Source of the DNA: JACVRW01 sp963813495
Lineage (GTDB): Bacteria > Actinomycetota > Thermoleophilia > Solirubrobacterales > Thermoleophilaceae
Direction of reading: 5' to 3'
NCBI GenBank assembly: GCA_963813495.1
Contig: CAWEZC010000006.1
Span: forward strand, 67,877 to 131,876
DNA: 64,000 nucleotides
Of this stretch, positions 7,491 through 15,884 are shown piece after piece. A program made the translations under genes and the position numbers. The notes below the pieces were generated by a model that was given only the letters and a program-made list of their open reading frames with translations, was not told the origin of the DNA and searched no databases. Position 1 is the first letter of the stretch. The number at the start of each line of letters is the position of its first letter.

Positions 7491-8873
7491 GTGTCGGTGC
7501 GAACCGAGTCGGTGGTCAAGGTCCTCGAGCCCGCGACGGAGCAGGTGATGGCCGAGCTCCCACAGGCCGGTCCCGACGAGGCGGACGCCGCCATCGCCCG
7601 CGCCAAAGCCGCCTTTCCGGCGTGGAGGGCCTTGACCCCGGCCGACCGCGCCGAGCTCTTGCGCCGCATCTCGATCGCGGTTCGCGAGCACGCCGAGGAG
7701 CTCGCGCGGCTCGAGGCGCGCCAGGTGGGCAAGCCGATCTCGGACGCTCGTGGCGAGGTGGGCATGGTGGCCGACGTGTTCGCCTATTACGCCGGAGCCC
7801 CCGAGCGCCTGCTCGGGTCGAGCATCCCGGTGGCCGGCGGCGTCGACGTGACCTTTCGCGAGCCGTTGGGCGTCGTGGGGCTGATCACTCCCTGGAACTT
7901 CCCGCTGGCCATCGCCTCATGGAAGCTCGGGCCGGCGCTCGCGGCGGGCAACACCGTCGTGCTCAAGCCCGCCGAGCTGACGCCGCTCACCGCGGTGGAG
8001 CTCGAGCGCGTCGCCCTGGAGGCGGGCCTGCCCGAGGGCGTACTGAACGTGGTGGTGGGACCCGGGCGCACCGTGGGCGAGCGGATCACCGAGCATCCCG
8101 ATGTGGCCAAGGTCGCCTTCACGGGCTCCACCGCGGTGGGACGCCGCATCCAGGCGCTCGCCGCCGAGACCATCAAGCGGGTCACGCTGGAGCTGGGGGG
8201 CAAGTCCGCCAACGTGATCTTCGCTGACGCGGATCTCGAGAAGGCGGCCCGCGCAGCGCCGTCCGCGGTGTTCGGCAACGCCGGCCAGGATTGCTGTGCA
8301 CGCTCGCGCATCCTGGTCGAGGCGTCGGCGATGGACCGCTTCATGGAGGCGTTCGAGGAGGCCGTGGAAGCGATCCGCGTGGGCGATCCACTGGCCGACG
8401 AGACCGAGATGGGCCCACTGGTCTCCGAGGGCCAGCGCGAGACCGTCGCCTCGTTCGTCGACAGTGACTCCCCGGTGGCGATCCTCGGCAGCGCACCCGA
8501 AGGCCGCGGCTACTGGTATCCACCCACCGTGCTGGGGCCGGTGACCAACGACCATCGCGCGGCCCGCGAGGAGATCTTCGGGCCGGTGGCCTGCGTGATT
8601 CCCTTCCGCGACGAGGCCGAGGCCGTGCGCCTGGCCAACGACACCATCTACGGGCTGTCGGGTTCGATCTGGACACGCGACGGCGCCAAGGCACTGCGCA
8701 CGGCCCGGGCCATCGACAGCGGAGTGCTGTCGATCAACTCGAACAGCTCGGTGCGCGTGACCACGCCCTTCGGAGGCTTCAAGCAGTCCGGCTTCGGGCG
8801 CGAGCTCGGGCCCCACGCGCTCGAGCACTACACCGAGGTCAAGAACGTCTTCTACGCAACGGAGGAGAACTGA
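7491..8873 (+). CDS. NAD(P)-dependent aldehyde dehydrogenase, probable aminoaldehyde type
   Basis: A 460-residue aldehyde dehydrogenase. The oxyanion and cofactor region PWNFPLAIASWKLGPALAAG, the glycine motif FTGSTAVG, the general base glutamate in LELGGKS and the catalytic cysteine in GNAGQDCCARSR are all present. It oxidises an aldehyde to the acid; in this context the aldehyde is probably gamma-aminobutyraldehyde or its gamma-glutamyl form, as for PuuC. AGGAGG sits five bases before the GTG start. The following SDR gene begins on the base after its stop, so this is the first gene of a four-gene operon running to 10686. Substrate is inferred from context only. Confidence 0.88.
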   Translation: MSVRTESVVKVLEPATEQVMAELPQAGPDEADAAIARAKAAFPAWRALTPADRAELLRRISIAVREHAEELARLEARQVGKPISDARGEVGMVADVFAYYAGAPERLLGSSIPVAGGVDVTFREPLGVVGLITPWNFPLAIASWKLGPALAAGNTVVLKPAELTPLTAVELERVALEAGLPEGVLNVVVGPGRTVGERITEHPDVAKVAFTGSTAVGRRIQALAAETIKRVTLELGGKSANVIFADADLEKAARAAPSAVFGNAGQDCCARSRILVEASAMDRFMEAFEEAVEAIRVGDPLADETEMGPLVSEGQRETVASFVDSDSPVAILGSAPEGRGYWYPPTVLGPVTNDHRAAREEIFGPVACVIPFRDEAEAVRLANDTIYGLSGSIWTRDGAKALRTARAIDSGVLSINSNSSVRVTTPFGGFKQSGFGRELGPHALEHYTEVKNVFYATEEN

Positions 8874-9617
8874 GTGGGAAGGTTGAGCGGCAAGGTCTGC
8901 GTCATCACGGGCACGGCGAGCGGCATCGGACGCGAGTCGGCCGAGCTGTTCCAGGCCGAGGGCGCGACGGTGGTGGGCGTCGACCTGAGTGCGGGCGCGG
9001 CCGGCGACCTGAGCATTCAGGCGGACGTAACCGACGAGGACCAGGTCCGAGAGGTATATACGCGCACGAAGGACGAGTTCGGGCACGTCGACGTGCTCTT
9101 CAACAACGCCGGCATCTCACCCGAGGATGACCGCTCGGTGCTCGACACCACCTACGAGGCCTGGCAGCGCGTGCAGGACGTGAACCTCAAGTCGGTCTTC
9201 TTCTGCTGCAAGCACGGCATCCCGCACCTGATCGAGGCCGGCGGAGGCTCGGTGATCAACACCGCGTCGTTCGTGGCGGTGATGGGTGCCGCCGTGTCGC
9301 AGATCTCCTACACCGCGGCCAAAGGAGGGGTGCTGGCGATGTCGAGGGAGATGGGGGTGGAGTTCGCACGCCAGGGCGTGCGGGTGAACGCGCTGTGTCC
9401 CGGACCGGTGAACACGCCGCTGCTTCAGGAGCTGTTCGCCAAGGATCCCGAGCGGGCTCAGCGGCGCTTGGTCCATGTGCCGCCGGGACGCTTCGGCGAG
9501 GCCAGGGAGATCGCCAACGGGGCACTGTTCCTGGCCAGCGACGAGTCGAGCTACGTCAACGCCACCACCTTCATGGTGGACGGCGGGCTCGCGGGCGCCT
9601 ACCTGACTCCGGAGTGA
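8874..9617 (+). CDS. Short-chain dehydrogenase/reductase
   Basis: A 247-residue classical SDR. The cofactor motif TGTASGIG lies near residues 13-20, the NNAG motif near residue 77, a serine in NTASFVAV and the catalytic YTAAK pair near residue 150. The C-terminal FMVDGG is typical. The GTG start immediately follows the stop of the aldehyde dehydrogenase gene, and the next gene overlaps its stop as TGATG. It probably interconverts an alcohol and a carbonyl compound in the amine breakdown route; the substrate cannot be read from sequence. Confidence 0.85.
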   Translation: MGRLSGKVCVITGTASGIGRESAELFQAEGATVVGVDLSAGAAGDLSIQADVTDEDQVREVYTRTKDEFGHVDVLFNNAGISPEDDRSVLDTTYEAWQRVQDVNLKSVFFCCKHGIPHLIEAGGGSVINTASFVAVMGAAVSQISYTAAKGGVLAMSREMGVEFARQGVRVNALCPGPVNTPLLQELFAKDPERAQRRLVHVPPGRFGEAREIANGALFLASDESSYVNATTFMVDGGLAGAYLTPE

Positions 9618-9988
9618 TGGACGCCTTCGACGTCGACGAGCTGGTCGCCCGGCTCGACACCTCAGATCACGACTTCGCAGAGTTCTTTCGCGCTCCGAGC
9701 GGCACGCTGTCCATGACCATCGCCTTCTGGCCGGCGGGCGGCGAGGACCCCCAGGAGCCGCACGCCGAGGACGAGGTCTACTACGTGGCCTCGGGCCGGG
9801 GCGCGATACGAGTGGCGGGCGCGGACCGCGACGTGCGTGCGGGCTCGGTGATCTACGTCGCCGCCGGAGTGAAGCACCGCTTCCACTCGATCGACGAGGA
9901 TCTGGCGGTCGTGGTGTTCTGGTCGCCCCCGCGCACCCCAGAAATCGAACGCTCGCGCGCACCGCGCGCTCGCCATCCGCCCCAGTGA
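9617..9988 (+). CDS. Cupin-domain protein
   Basis: A 123-residue single-domain cupin. The first metal-binding motif is visible as EPHAEDEVYYVASGRG and the second as GSVIYVAAGVKHRFHSI, with the usual His/Glu ligands. Such small cupins act as dioxygenases, isomerases or metal-sensing accessory proteins. The ATG overlaps the stop of the SDR gene, and the amidotransferase gene starts inside its own stop (GTGA), so it belongs to the operon. Its role there is not known. Confidence 0.8.
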   Translation: MDAFDVDELVARLDTSDHDFAEFFRAPSGTLSMTIAFWPAGGEDPQEPHAEDEVYYVASGRGAIRVAGADRDVRAGSVIYVAAGVKHRFHSIDEDLAVVVFWSPPRTPEIERSRAPRARHPPQ

Positions 9989-10686
9989 AGGTCCTGTCGG
10001 TCGTCCACCACGACAACGCGGCCGCCGGCGTGTTCGCCGCGGCCGCGGAGGAGGCGGGCGAGTGGTGGCCGGGGGATGGCGGCGACCCGCCGGAGCCGGA
10101 CGGCTTCGACGCTGTGATGGTCTTCGGCGGCGCGATGCACGCCGACCACGAGGACGAGCACCCCTGGCTGCGCACCGAAAAGGACTTCCTGCGTGATCTC
10201 TTGGCCCGGCGGGTCCCCGTTCTCGGGGTATGCCTCGGCAGCCAGCTCCTGGCAGAGGCGGCGGGCGCCCAGCCGCGTCGCCTGACCCGGCCCGAGATCG
10301 GCTGGCGCCGGATCGAGGTGTCCGCCGAGGGCCGCGGCGACCCGGTGATCGGGCCGCTGGCTCCCGCCTTCGAGGCGTTCGAGTGGCACTCCTACGAGGC
10401 TCCGCTTCCTCCCGGGGCGGTGGCGCTTGCGAAGACTTCCGTGTGCCTGCAGGCCTACCGTGTCGACGGCCTGCCCGCCTGGGGCGTCCAGTTCCACGCA
10501 GAGGTCACGCCCCGCGACCTGGGCTCATGGCTGGACGACTGGCAGGGGGACCCGGACGCTGTGGCCACCGGCCAGGATCCCGAGCAGATCCGGGCCGAGA
10601 GCGAGCGCAGGATCGCTGCCCAGAACGCACTGGGCCGTGAGCTGGCGAAGCGCTTCATGGGCGCGGCGCGAGCCGCAAGCGCGTAG
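9985..10686 (+). CDS. Class I glutamine amidotransferase
   Basis: A 233-residue single-domain amidotransferase of the GuaA/GATase1 fold. The nucleophile elbow is VLGVCLGSQLLAEAAG, and the His/Glu pair is in QFHAEVTP. It lacks a synthetase partner domain, so it either serves another protein or hydrolyses gamma-glutamyl amides directly, as the PuuD-like enzymes nearby do. It is last in the operon starting at 7491 and overlaps the cupin gene by four bases. It is less like PuuD than the other two hydrolases in this region. Confidence 0.85.
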   Translation: MKVLSVVHHDNAAAGVFAAAAEEAGEWWPGDGGDPPEPDGFDAVMVFGGAMHADHEDEHPWLRTEKDFLRDLLARRVPVLGVCLGSQLLAEAAGAQPRRLTRPEIGWRRIEVSAEGRGDPVIGPLAPAFEAFEWHSYEAPLPPGAVALAKTSVCLQAYRVDGLPAWGVQFHAEVTPRDLGSWLDDWQGDPDAVATGQDPEQIRAESERRIAAQNALGRELAKRFMGAARAASA

Positions 10687-10690
10687 GCCT

Positions 10691-11605
10691 CTAGGCGTTC
10701 GGGGGTGCCTGGGGTCCGCTCGACGGCGGGCCGGGATTCCCGCCCGCGGGCGGGGACCCGCCGGGCGGCGGGGCGGGCGGGGGTGGCGAGCCGGGCTCCG
10801 GCGGAGGCGCCGGCCCGGAGCCGGGGGGCGTAGGCGGCGGCATCGAGGAGCCGCTCGTCGGCACTTCGGGCCCGCCTGCAGCGACGCCGGCCGCTTCCAG
10901 CTCGCCCCCGGCTTCGGCACCCGGGATCGGCTCGCCCTTGAGCCGCTTGAGCTCGAAGTAGACGACCGCCGCCGCAAGGGCCGTCAGCGGAACCATCAGC
11001 AGGTTGACGATCAGGTCGGCGAGCGTGAAGCCGACGTAGGAGTCGAAGATCGCGTCCATGATCGCCCCGATGACCAGGCGGATCACGAAGCCGGCGATGA
11101 ACAGCAGGACGATCACGCCGAAGACCTGCCAGCCGTGACCCTTGACCAGCTGGCGGCTGCGCCCGAAGGACTCGAAGACGCCCGCCCGCTCGAGCACGAT
11201 CACCGGCACGATGACCGCCCAGATCGTGAGCAGGAACAGGCCCGGCACGATCAGGAAGATGAACCCGATCGCGATCCCGATGCCGGCCAGGATGCCCGCC
11301 CCGATCAGCGTGGCCACCACGGGCCCGGCCGCGGAGAAGAGGCTGCCCACGCTGTGGTCGCGGCGCCCGTCGAGGATGTCGCGCGCCGCCTCGACGACCA
11401 TGCCCTGGTACCAGTAGGTGGCCACGATCGCCAGCGCGGACGCCGCCAGCGACAGCAGTACCCCGCCCTCGCTATAGAAGATTCCGTTGATCAGGGCGAC
11501 CGGCACGAAGATGACCAGCGCGGCCGGGATGAGCAGCGTGAACTGTTCCCTGTAGATGCTGATGATCCGCTCGAAGACCCGCCCGACGTCAAGCTTCTGG
11601 TTCAT
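10691..11605 (-). CDS. Membrane protein with Pro/Gly-rich tail (GPDPase-membrane/YciC-like)
   Basis: A 304-residue protein. It opens with LDVGRVFERIISIYREQF, typical of the glycerophosphodiesterase membrane-domain and YciC-like families, and has about five or six transmembrane segments to residue 215. The remaining 90 residues are low-complexity proline, glycine and serine repeats (PPPTPPGSG, SPPPPAPPPGGS), likely a disordered cytoplasmic tail. An ATG start has TAGATT seven bases before it on the same strand and no ribosome site. It is divergent from the YqgE gene with only 18 bases between the start codons. Function unknown. Confidence 0.75.
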   Translation of the reverse strand: MNQKLDVGRVFERIISIYREQFTLLIPAALVIFVPVALINGIFYSEGGVLLSLAASALAIVATYWYQGMVVEAARDILDGRRDHSVGSLFSAAGPVVATLIGAGILAGIGIAIGFIFLIVPGLFLLTIWAVIVPVIVLERAGVFESFGRSRQLVKGHGWQVFGVIVLLFIAGFVIRLVIGAIMDAIFDSYVGFTLADLIVNLLMVPLTALAAAVVYFELKRLKGEPIPGAEAGGELEAAGVAAGGPEVPTSGSSMPPPTPPGSGPAPPPEPGSPPPPAPPPGGSPPAGGNPGPPSSGPQAPPNA

Positions 11606-11612
11606 GGAGCAG

Positions 11613-11618
11613 AATCTA
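11613..11618 (-). promoter_or_regulatory. -10 box TAGATT, leaderless layout
   Basis: On the minus strand TAGATT ends seven bases before the ATG at 11605 of the GPDPase-membrane-like gene. It lies within the 18-base gap to the divergent YqgE gene, so the two transcripts must start almost back to back. Confidence 0.5.
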
Positions 11619-11623
11619 CTGTC

Positions 11624-12151
11624 GTGTCGGACAGCTTGCGCGGACAGCTACTGATTGCGGCACCGCAGTTGCACGACTACTTCCGGCGCACGGTCATCCT
11701 CGTGATCGAACACACGCCGGAGGGCGCGATGGGCGTCGTGCTCAACCGAACGTCGGAGGCGCGCGTGACCGACGTGGTGCCGGCCCTGGCCGCACTGCCC
11801 GATTCCGACGACCTCGTGCGCCTCGGCGGGCCGGTGGCGCCGGAGTCCGTGGTCGCGCTCGGGGACTTCGAGGACCCCGAAGAGGCAGGCACCACGGTCC
11901 TGGGCACGCTCGGGACGCTGGACCCGGAGGCCGCCAACGAGTCTCTGCGCCGCCTGCGTGTGTACGCCGGCCATGCGGGCTGGGCCGCGGGCCAGCTCGA
12001 CGGCGAGCTCGAGCAGGACGCCTGGATCGTCGCCGAGGCGAGCGTCGACGATCCCTTCGGTGACGGTGACCTGTGGGCGATGGCGCTCGGGCGCAAGGGC
12101 GGCAGGTACCGGCTGCTGGCCACGATGCCGAGCGATCCCTCGCTCAACTGA
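11624..12151 (+). CDS. YqgE/AlgH family protein
   Basis: A 175-residue member of the YqgE/AlgH family. Diagnostic segments are RGQLLIAAPQL at the N-terminus, FRRTVILVIEH, GAMGVVLNRTS, RLGGPV and VYAGHAGWAAGQLDGEL. The length is usual for the family. The biochemical role is not firmly known; AlgH was first linked to alginate regulation in Pseudomonas. GTG at 11624 is used as start because it places the conserved motif right behind it. No ribosome site is visible. The 3' end overlaps the convergent GST-like gene by eight bases. Confidence 0.85.
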   Translation: MSDSLRGQLLIAAPQLHDYFRRTVILVIEHTPEGAMGVVLNRTSEARVTDVVPALAALPDSDDLVRLGGPVAPESVVALGDFEDPEEAGTTVLGTLGTLDPEAANESLRRLRVYAGHAGWAAGQLDGELEQDAWIVAEASVDDPFGDGDLWAMALGRKGGRYRLLATMPSDPSLN

Positions 12152-12887
12152 GCGTCTGAGGCAGGAGCTCCTCGAGCGCCGGGCTGCGCGGGACGGGGCC
12201 GAGCCAGTCCGGGTAGAGCCGACGAGCCGCCGCCGCGCACGGCCGGCCGCTAGCCAGATGCGCCAGCGTCTCGAGCTCCAGCAGCACGCGGATGCTCGTG
12301 AAGATCTGGAAGTCGGCAGCGTTGGGCCGGACCCCGTCGATCGTACCCTCGGCGATCAGGGCGTCGGCGTGATCGAGCAGCCCCGGTAGGCGGGCGAGGT
12401 CCGCGCGAGCCGCTTCCCGGTCGGCCGAGGAGCGGGCGCCAAGCCGCCGGATCAGCGGTCGCGACAGCTCCCCGGACAGCGCCGGCGCGGGCAGGCCCAA
12501 GACCTGGGCGGCGGTCCAGCGCCGCAGGCCGCGATCGTGGAGGAGGGCATAGCGAAAGACGCGCCGCGGCACGGGCTGGAGCTCGGCCTCACCCCAGAGC
12601 TCGGCGAGCTCGACCCGCTCACGGGCGACCGGGTCCGGCGGGAACAGCGGCGGCAGCGGGCGCAGCTCCTCGAGCGCCCGCGAGATTGCGAGCGTGCCCT
12701 GCAGCGGGCGCCCCTCGAGCTCGGCCGCCGGCACGGTCGCTGCGCTGAAGCCGGCCCAGCGCAGCAGCTGAGGATGCAGGCCGGCCGGGAGGGTGATGAC
12801 GCGGTGCGGTACGCGCTTGTGGGAGAGCAGAGCCGACGCCGTGGCCGACGAGGTCGACAGGGGGATCACGTAGAGCCGGTTGACCAT
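12144..12887 (-). CDS. Glutathione S-transferase-like protein
   Basis: A 247-residue soluble protein with a thioredoxin-like N-terminal part (LYVIPLSTSSATASALLSHK, then VITLPAGLHP, VPAAELEGRPL, ISRALEEL) and a helical C-terminal domain, the layout of a GST. The region TVPAAELEG corresponds to the cis-Pro glutathione-binding loop. Because actinobacteria use mycothiol, the thiol partner may differ. ATG 12887 lies seven bases after the stop of the upstream SGNH hydrolase gene, so it could be the last gene of the acylation operon, although a role there is not evident. A longer frame to 12983 would run into that gene and was not used. Confidence 0.7.
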   Translation of the reverse strand: MVNRLYVIPLSTSSATASALLSHKRVPHRVITLPAGLHPQLLRWAGFSAATVPAAELEGRPLQGTLAISRALEELRPLPPLFPPDPVARERVELAELWGEAELQPVPRRVFRYALLHDRGLRRWTAAQVLGLPAPALSGELSRPLIRRLGARSSADREAARADLARLPGLLDHADALIAEGTIDGVRPNAADFQIFTSIRVLLELETLAHLASGRPCAAAARRLYPDWLGPVPRSPALEELLPQTLS

Positions 12888-12894
12888 CGCGCGG

Positions 12895-13494
12895 CTAGTC
12901 CCGGCAGCGCCGCACCGAGCGCGCCACAGCGCTCGCGCGCGCGGCGTAGCCGGTGGCGGAGACGTGCACGCCGTCGCCGGCAAGCCAGCCGGGATTGCGG
13001 CTGACCAGCTTCGCCCAGTTGACCACGCGCAGGTGGCTGCGCGGCTTCGACTCCTGAGCGAGCACCCGGTTGTAGCCCGAGTAGCTCGCGCCGGCCACCG
13101 GCGGGCGCACGATGTTGGCCCACACCACGCAACGGCGCGGCCCGGCCACCGCCATCACCGAGCGGATCGCGGCACGGAAGGCGGACAGGCTGCGCGGATC
13201 GTCGTTGGTGCCGAGGCTCACGTGAATGACCCGCGGCAGCGAGCGCCCGTAGACCCGCATCACGGACGCGCCCTGGAAGGCGTGGCGGCTGACCTCCGTG
13301 GATTGAGTGATGCGCCAGCGCCGCAGGGCGCGCGGGATGTAGGGCGCCGTGCCCACCGCCAGCGAGTCGCCGTTCACCAGCAGGTTGCGGGTCAGCGCAG
13401 CCGAGGCCGGTTCCTCGGCCGGCGCCGCTGGGGCCGGCACGCCCAGCGCGAGCAGGGCGCCGGAGGCGAGCACCGCCAGGCCTCTCGGCGTCAT
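12895..13494 (-). CDS. Secreted SGNH/GDSL hydrolase
   Basis: A 199-residue protein with a signal peptide (hydrophobic stretch ending PAPAAPA) and SGNH blocks: NGDSLAVGT (catalytic Ser), GTNDDP (Gly/Asn blocks) and DGVHVSATGY (Asp/His). It would act outside the membrane as an acyl esterase or acyltransferase. It is paralogous to the protein of 15835-16689, sharing GTNDDP, an RPP motif and DGVH. The start ATG overlaps the stop of the DUF459-like gene (ATGA), tying it to the MBOAT operon. A role in adding or removing acyl groups on an envelope polymer is inferred. Confidence 0.8.
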   Translation of the reverse strand: MTPRGLAVLASGALLALGVPAPAAPAEEPASAALTRNLLVNGDSLAVGTAPYIPRALRRWRITQSTEVSRHAFQGASVMRVYGRSLPRVIHVSLGTNDDPRSLSAFRAAIRSVMAVAGPRRCVVWANIVRPPVAGASYSGYNRVLAQESKPRSHLRVVNWAKLVSRNPGWLAGDGVHVSATGYAARASAVARSVRRCRD

Positions 13495-14480
13495 GGTCCG
13501 TCCTCCTCCTTGAGGGCCGGATAGTCCTCGGCCATCGCTTCGAGCACCAGGCGAGCGGGCGCGACGGCGCCGTCCCGCGAGAAGTGGATGCCGTCCGGCT
13601 GGCGGGCGAGCACGCGGCGCCCGTCGATCCTGAGGCCGTCCGAGTACTTGCCGCCTCCGAGGGTCGAGAACACGTCCACGTAGCGCAGGCCAGGGACCGC
13701 GGCCGTGGCCTGCTCGACGGCGCGGTTCTGGCTGGCATAGATGCCGTTCTGCTCCGAATTGCGCGCTGTGGGCGGCGGGACCCAGTACACCGGGCGCTCA
13801 GCGTCGCCGGTGAGCGCCTTCGATACCACGGCGACCCGGCGCGCGAACTCCGTCTGCCACTCCGGGGTGCTCGGCCCATAGAGCTGGCCGTCCACCTCGA
13901 CGTTGAACCCGTCGTTCCCGCCGATGGCCATCACCACCGCGTCGGGATCGCGCGCGTCGATCTCCTGCTGGGCGTTGAGCTCCCAGTTGAAGAAGCCGGG
14001 GTTGGTGAGCGACGTGGAGTTGCGCGGCACGACCTCGACCTCGAGCAGGCCGGGCGGCGCCTGGTCGGTGATCCGTTCCCCCAGGAACTGCGCCTCCGAG
14101 TCCCCGGTCACCAGCACCTCGATCGGGTTGCCGGGCGACGGCTGCGGGAACTTCGGCTCCGCCGCCCGCTCGCGTGCGCGGCGCCGCAGGATCGCTGTGG
14201 AGCCCTCCTCGAGCTCCGTGCCCGACGCGGTCTTGTCCTCCTGTCCGAAGGCCAGATCGAGGCCCTTGCGCGGAAGGTGAAGGCCCACGAAGCCCGCGAC
14301 GTCATCGAGCGGGCGCCCGACCGACAGCACGATGTCGCGCGTGGTCCCCTGCTTCATGCCCTCCCCCGCACGGACGATGGCCTCCGAGTTGAACAGGGCG
14401 GCGATCACCAGCGCGATCAGGAGCACGCCGAGCACCCGCCCGGCCGGCATCGTGAGGTCCCTGTTGCGCTTCGGATCCAT
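13491..14480 (-). CDS. DUF459-like membrane-anchored SGNH hydrolase
   Basis: A 329-residue protein with one N-terminal transmembrane anchor (VLGVLLIALVIAALF) and an extracytoplasmic SGNH domain: VLVTGDSEAQFLG, AIGGNDGFNV and QPDGIHFSRDGA contain the Ser, Gly/Asn and Asp/His blocks. Proteins of this kind partner with MBOAT acyltransferases, taking over the acyl group and placing it on a polysaccharide, like AlgJ/AlgX with AlgI. The gene starts three bases after the MBOAT stop and overlaps the next SGNH gene by four bases. The partner role is inferred from this arrangement. Confidence 0.8.
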   Translation of the reverse strand: MDPKRNRDLTMPAGRVLGVLLIALVIAALFNSEAIVRAGEGMKQGTTRDIVLSVGRPLDDVAGFVGLHLPRKGLDLAFGQEDKTASGTELEEGSTAILRRRARERAAEPKFPQPSPGNPIEVLVTGDSEAQFLGERITDQAPPGLLEVEVVPRNSTSLTNPGFFNWELNAQQEIDARDPDAVVMAIGGNDGFNVEVDGQLYGPSTPEWQTEFARRVAVVSKALTGDAERPVYWVPPPTARNSEQNGIYASQNRAVEQATAAVPGLRYVDVFSTLGGGKYSDGLRIDGRRVLARQPDGIHFSRDGAVAPARLVLEAMAEDYPALKEEDGP

Positions 14481-14483
14481 GGC

Positions 14484-15884
14484 TCAGAACTGGAAGTAGA
14501 TGAAGGGGGCCACCCCCTGCTGGCCCACCGCGGCATCCGCGACCACGAGGAGCGCGCCGAAGGCGATGCCCTGCGCCGCCACCGGCCTGGCGACCACCCA
14601 GGCTTCGCCGCGACGCCACCACCCCTCGGGCAGCGCCTGGACCGCGATCGCGGCCACCACCAGCAGAACCATAGGGAAGGTCACGAGCGGCGAGGGGCCG
14701 GAGAACCCGATGCCGCCCAGGATGTCGAAGGCGATGCCGAGGTTCGGCGCGCGGAAGAAGACCCACGCTATGCAGACCACGTTGAAGGTGATGAACCAGG
14801 CCAGCACGACGGGCATGCGAAAGCGCGGGAAGCGCTCGCGTACCCAGCGCTCGAGCGATAGGGCGCCCCCGTGGATTCCTCCCCAGATCAGGAACGTCCA
14901 CGACGCGCCGTGCCAGAGCCCGCCCAGCAGCATGGTCAGCATCAGGTTGCGGTAGGTCTTGGCCTCCCCCTTGCGGTTTCCGCCCAGCGGTATGTAGAGG
15001 TAGTCGCGCAGCCAGCGCGACAGTGTGATGTGCCAGCGCCGCCAGAAGTCCTGCAGCGAGAGCGCCATATACGGGCGGTTGAAGTTCTGCGGCAGCTGGT
15101 AGCCCAGCAGCAGTGCGAGCCCGATGGCCATGTCGGTGTAGCCCGAGAAGTCGCAGTAGATCTGCGCGGCGAAGGCGTAGAAGGCCAGCAGGATCTCGCC
15201 ACCGGAGAAGCTCCCCGGATCGTTGTAGACGGGGTCCACCACGTTGCGGGCCAGCTCGTCGGCCACCACGGTCTTCTTGATCAGCCCGCCGGCGATCAGG
15301 AACAGGCCGGGGCCTGCGAGCACGGCCCGCGGATCGCGGGGAGTGCGCAGCTGCGGGAGCAGCTCGTTGGCGCGCACGATCGGACCGGCCACCAGGTGGG
15401 GAAAGAAGGCCTGCAGGATGGCCACGTCGCCCAGCGAGGCGGCGCGCGTCTCGCCGCGGTAGACGTCGACCACGTACGAGATCGCCTGGAAGGTGAAGAA
15501 CGAGATCCCGATCGGGAGCACGATCTGGACGATCGGCAGGGGCGAGCCGAGCCCGATCGCGTCGAGCGCACCATTCATTTCGTCGACGAAGAAGCCGAAG
15601 TACTTGAAAGTGCCGAGCAAACCGAGGTCGAACACGATTGCCCCGACCAGCGCGCGCTTGCGCGTGACCTGCGAGGGGGCGGTCGCGATCACCCGGGCCG
15701 CGAACGTGTTGACGACGCTCGAGGCGATCAGGAGGAGAACCCAGCGCCAGTCCACCCAGCCGTAGAAGAAGTAGGACGCCAGCAGGATGAAAGGTCGCCA
15801 TGCTCTCGGGTGAGGCATGAGCGCCCAGGAAACGATGAACACGACCACGAAGAAGGCCGCGAACTCGATCGTCGGGAAACTCAC
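14484..15884 (-). CDS. MBOAT family membrane O-acyltransferase
   Basis: A 466-residue polytopic protein of the AlgI/DltB group. It has about 11 transmembrane segments, the family motif FWRRWHITLSRWLRDYLYIPLGG and the active histidine region LLGGLWHGASWTFLIWGG. It moves acyl groups (usually acetyl) across the membrane for attachment to a surface polymer. The GTG at 15884 gives the expected first helix (SFPTIEFAAFFVVVFIVSW). A longer frame adds 26 residues made of the antisense of the divergent gene. No ribosome site is visible, and the 5' end overlaps the divergent SGNH gene if that gene starts at 15835. First gene of the minus-strand acylation operon. Confidence 0.88.
   Translation of the reverse strand: MSFPTIEFAAFFVVVFIVSWALMPHPRAWRPFILLASYFFYGWVDWRWVLLLIASSVVNTFAARVIATAPSQVTRKRALVGAIVFDLGLLGTFKYFGFFVDEMNGALDAIGLGSPLPIVQIVLPIGISFFTFQAISYVVDVYRGETRAASLGDVAILQAFFPHLVAGPIVRANELLPQLRTPRDPRAVLAGPGLFLIAGGLIKKTVVADELARNVVDPVYNDPGSFSGGEILLAFYAFAAQIYCDFSGYTDMAIGLALLLGYQLPQNFNRPYMALSLQDFWRRWHITLSRWLRDYLYIPLGGNRKGEAKTYRNLMLTMLLGGLWHGASWTFLIWGGIHGGALSLERWVRERFPRFRMPVVLAWFITFNVVCIAWVFFRAPNLGIAFDILGGIGFSGPSPLVTFPMVLLVVAAIAVQALPEGWWRRGEAWVVARPVAAQGIAFGALLVVADAAVGQQGVAPFIYFQF

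Noticed and set aside
10427..11620. Plus-strand open frame running through the GPDPase-membrane-like gene into YqgE
   Set aside because: Asp/Arg/Gly-rich shadow of the minus-strand membrane protein; the YqgE family match begins only at 11624.
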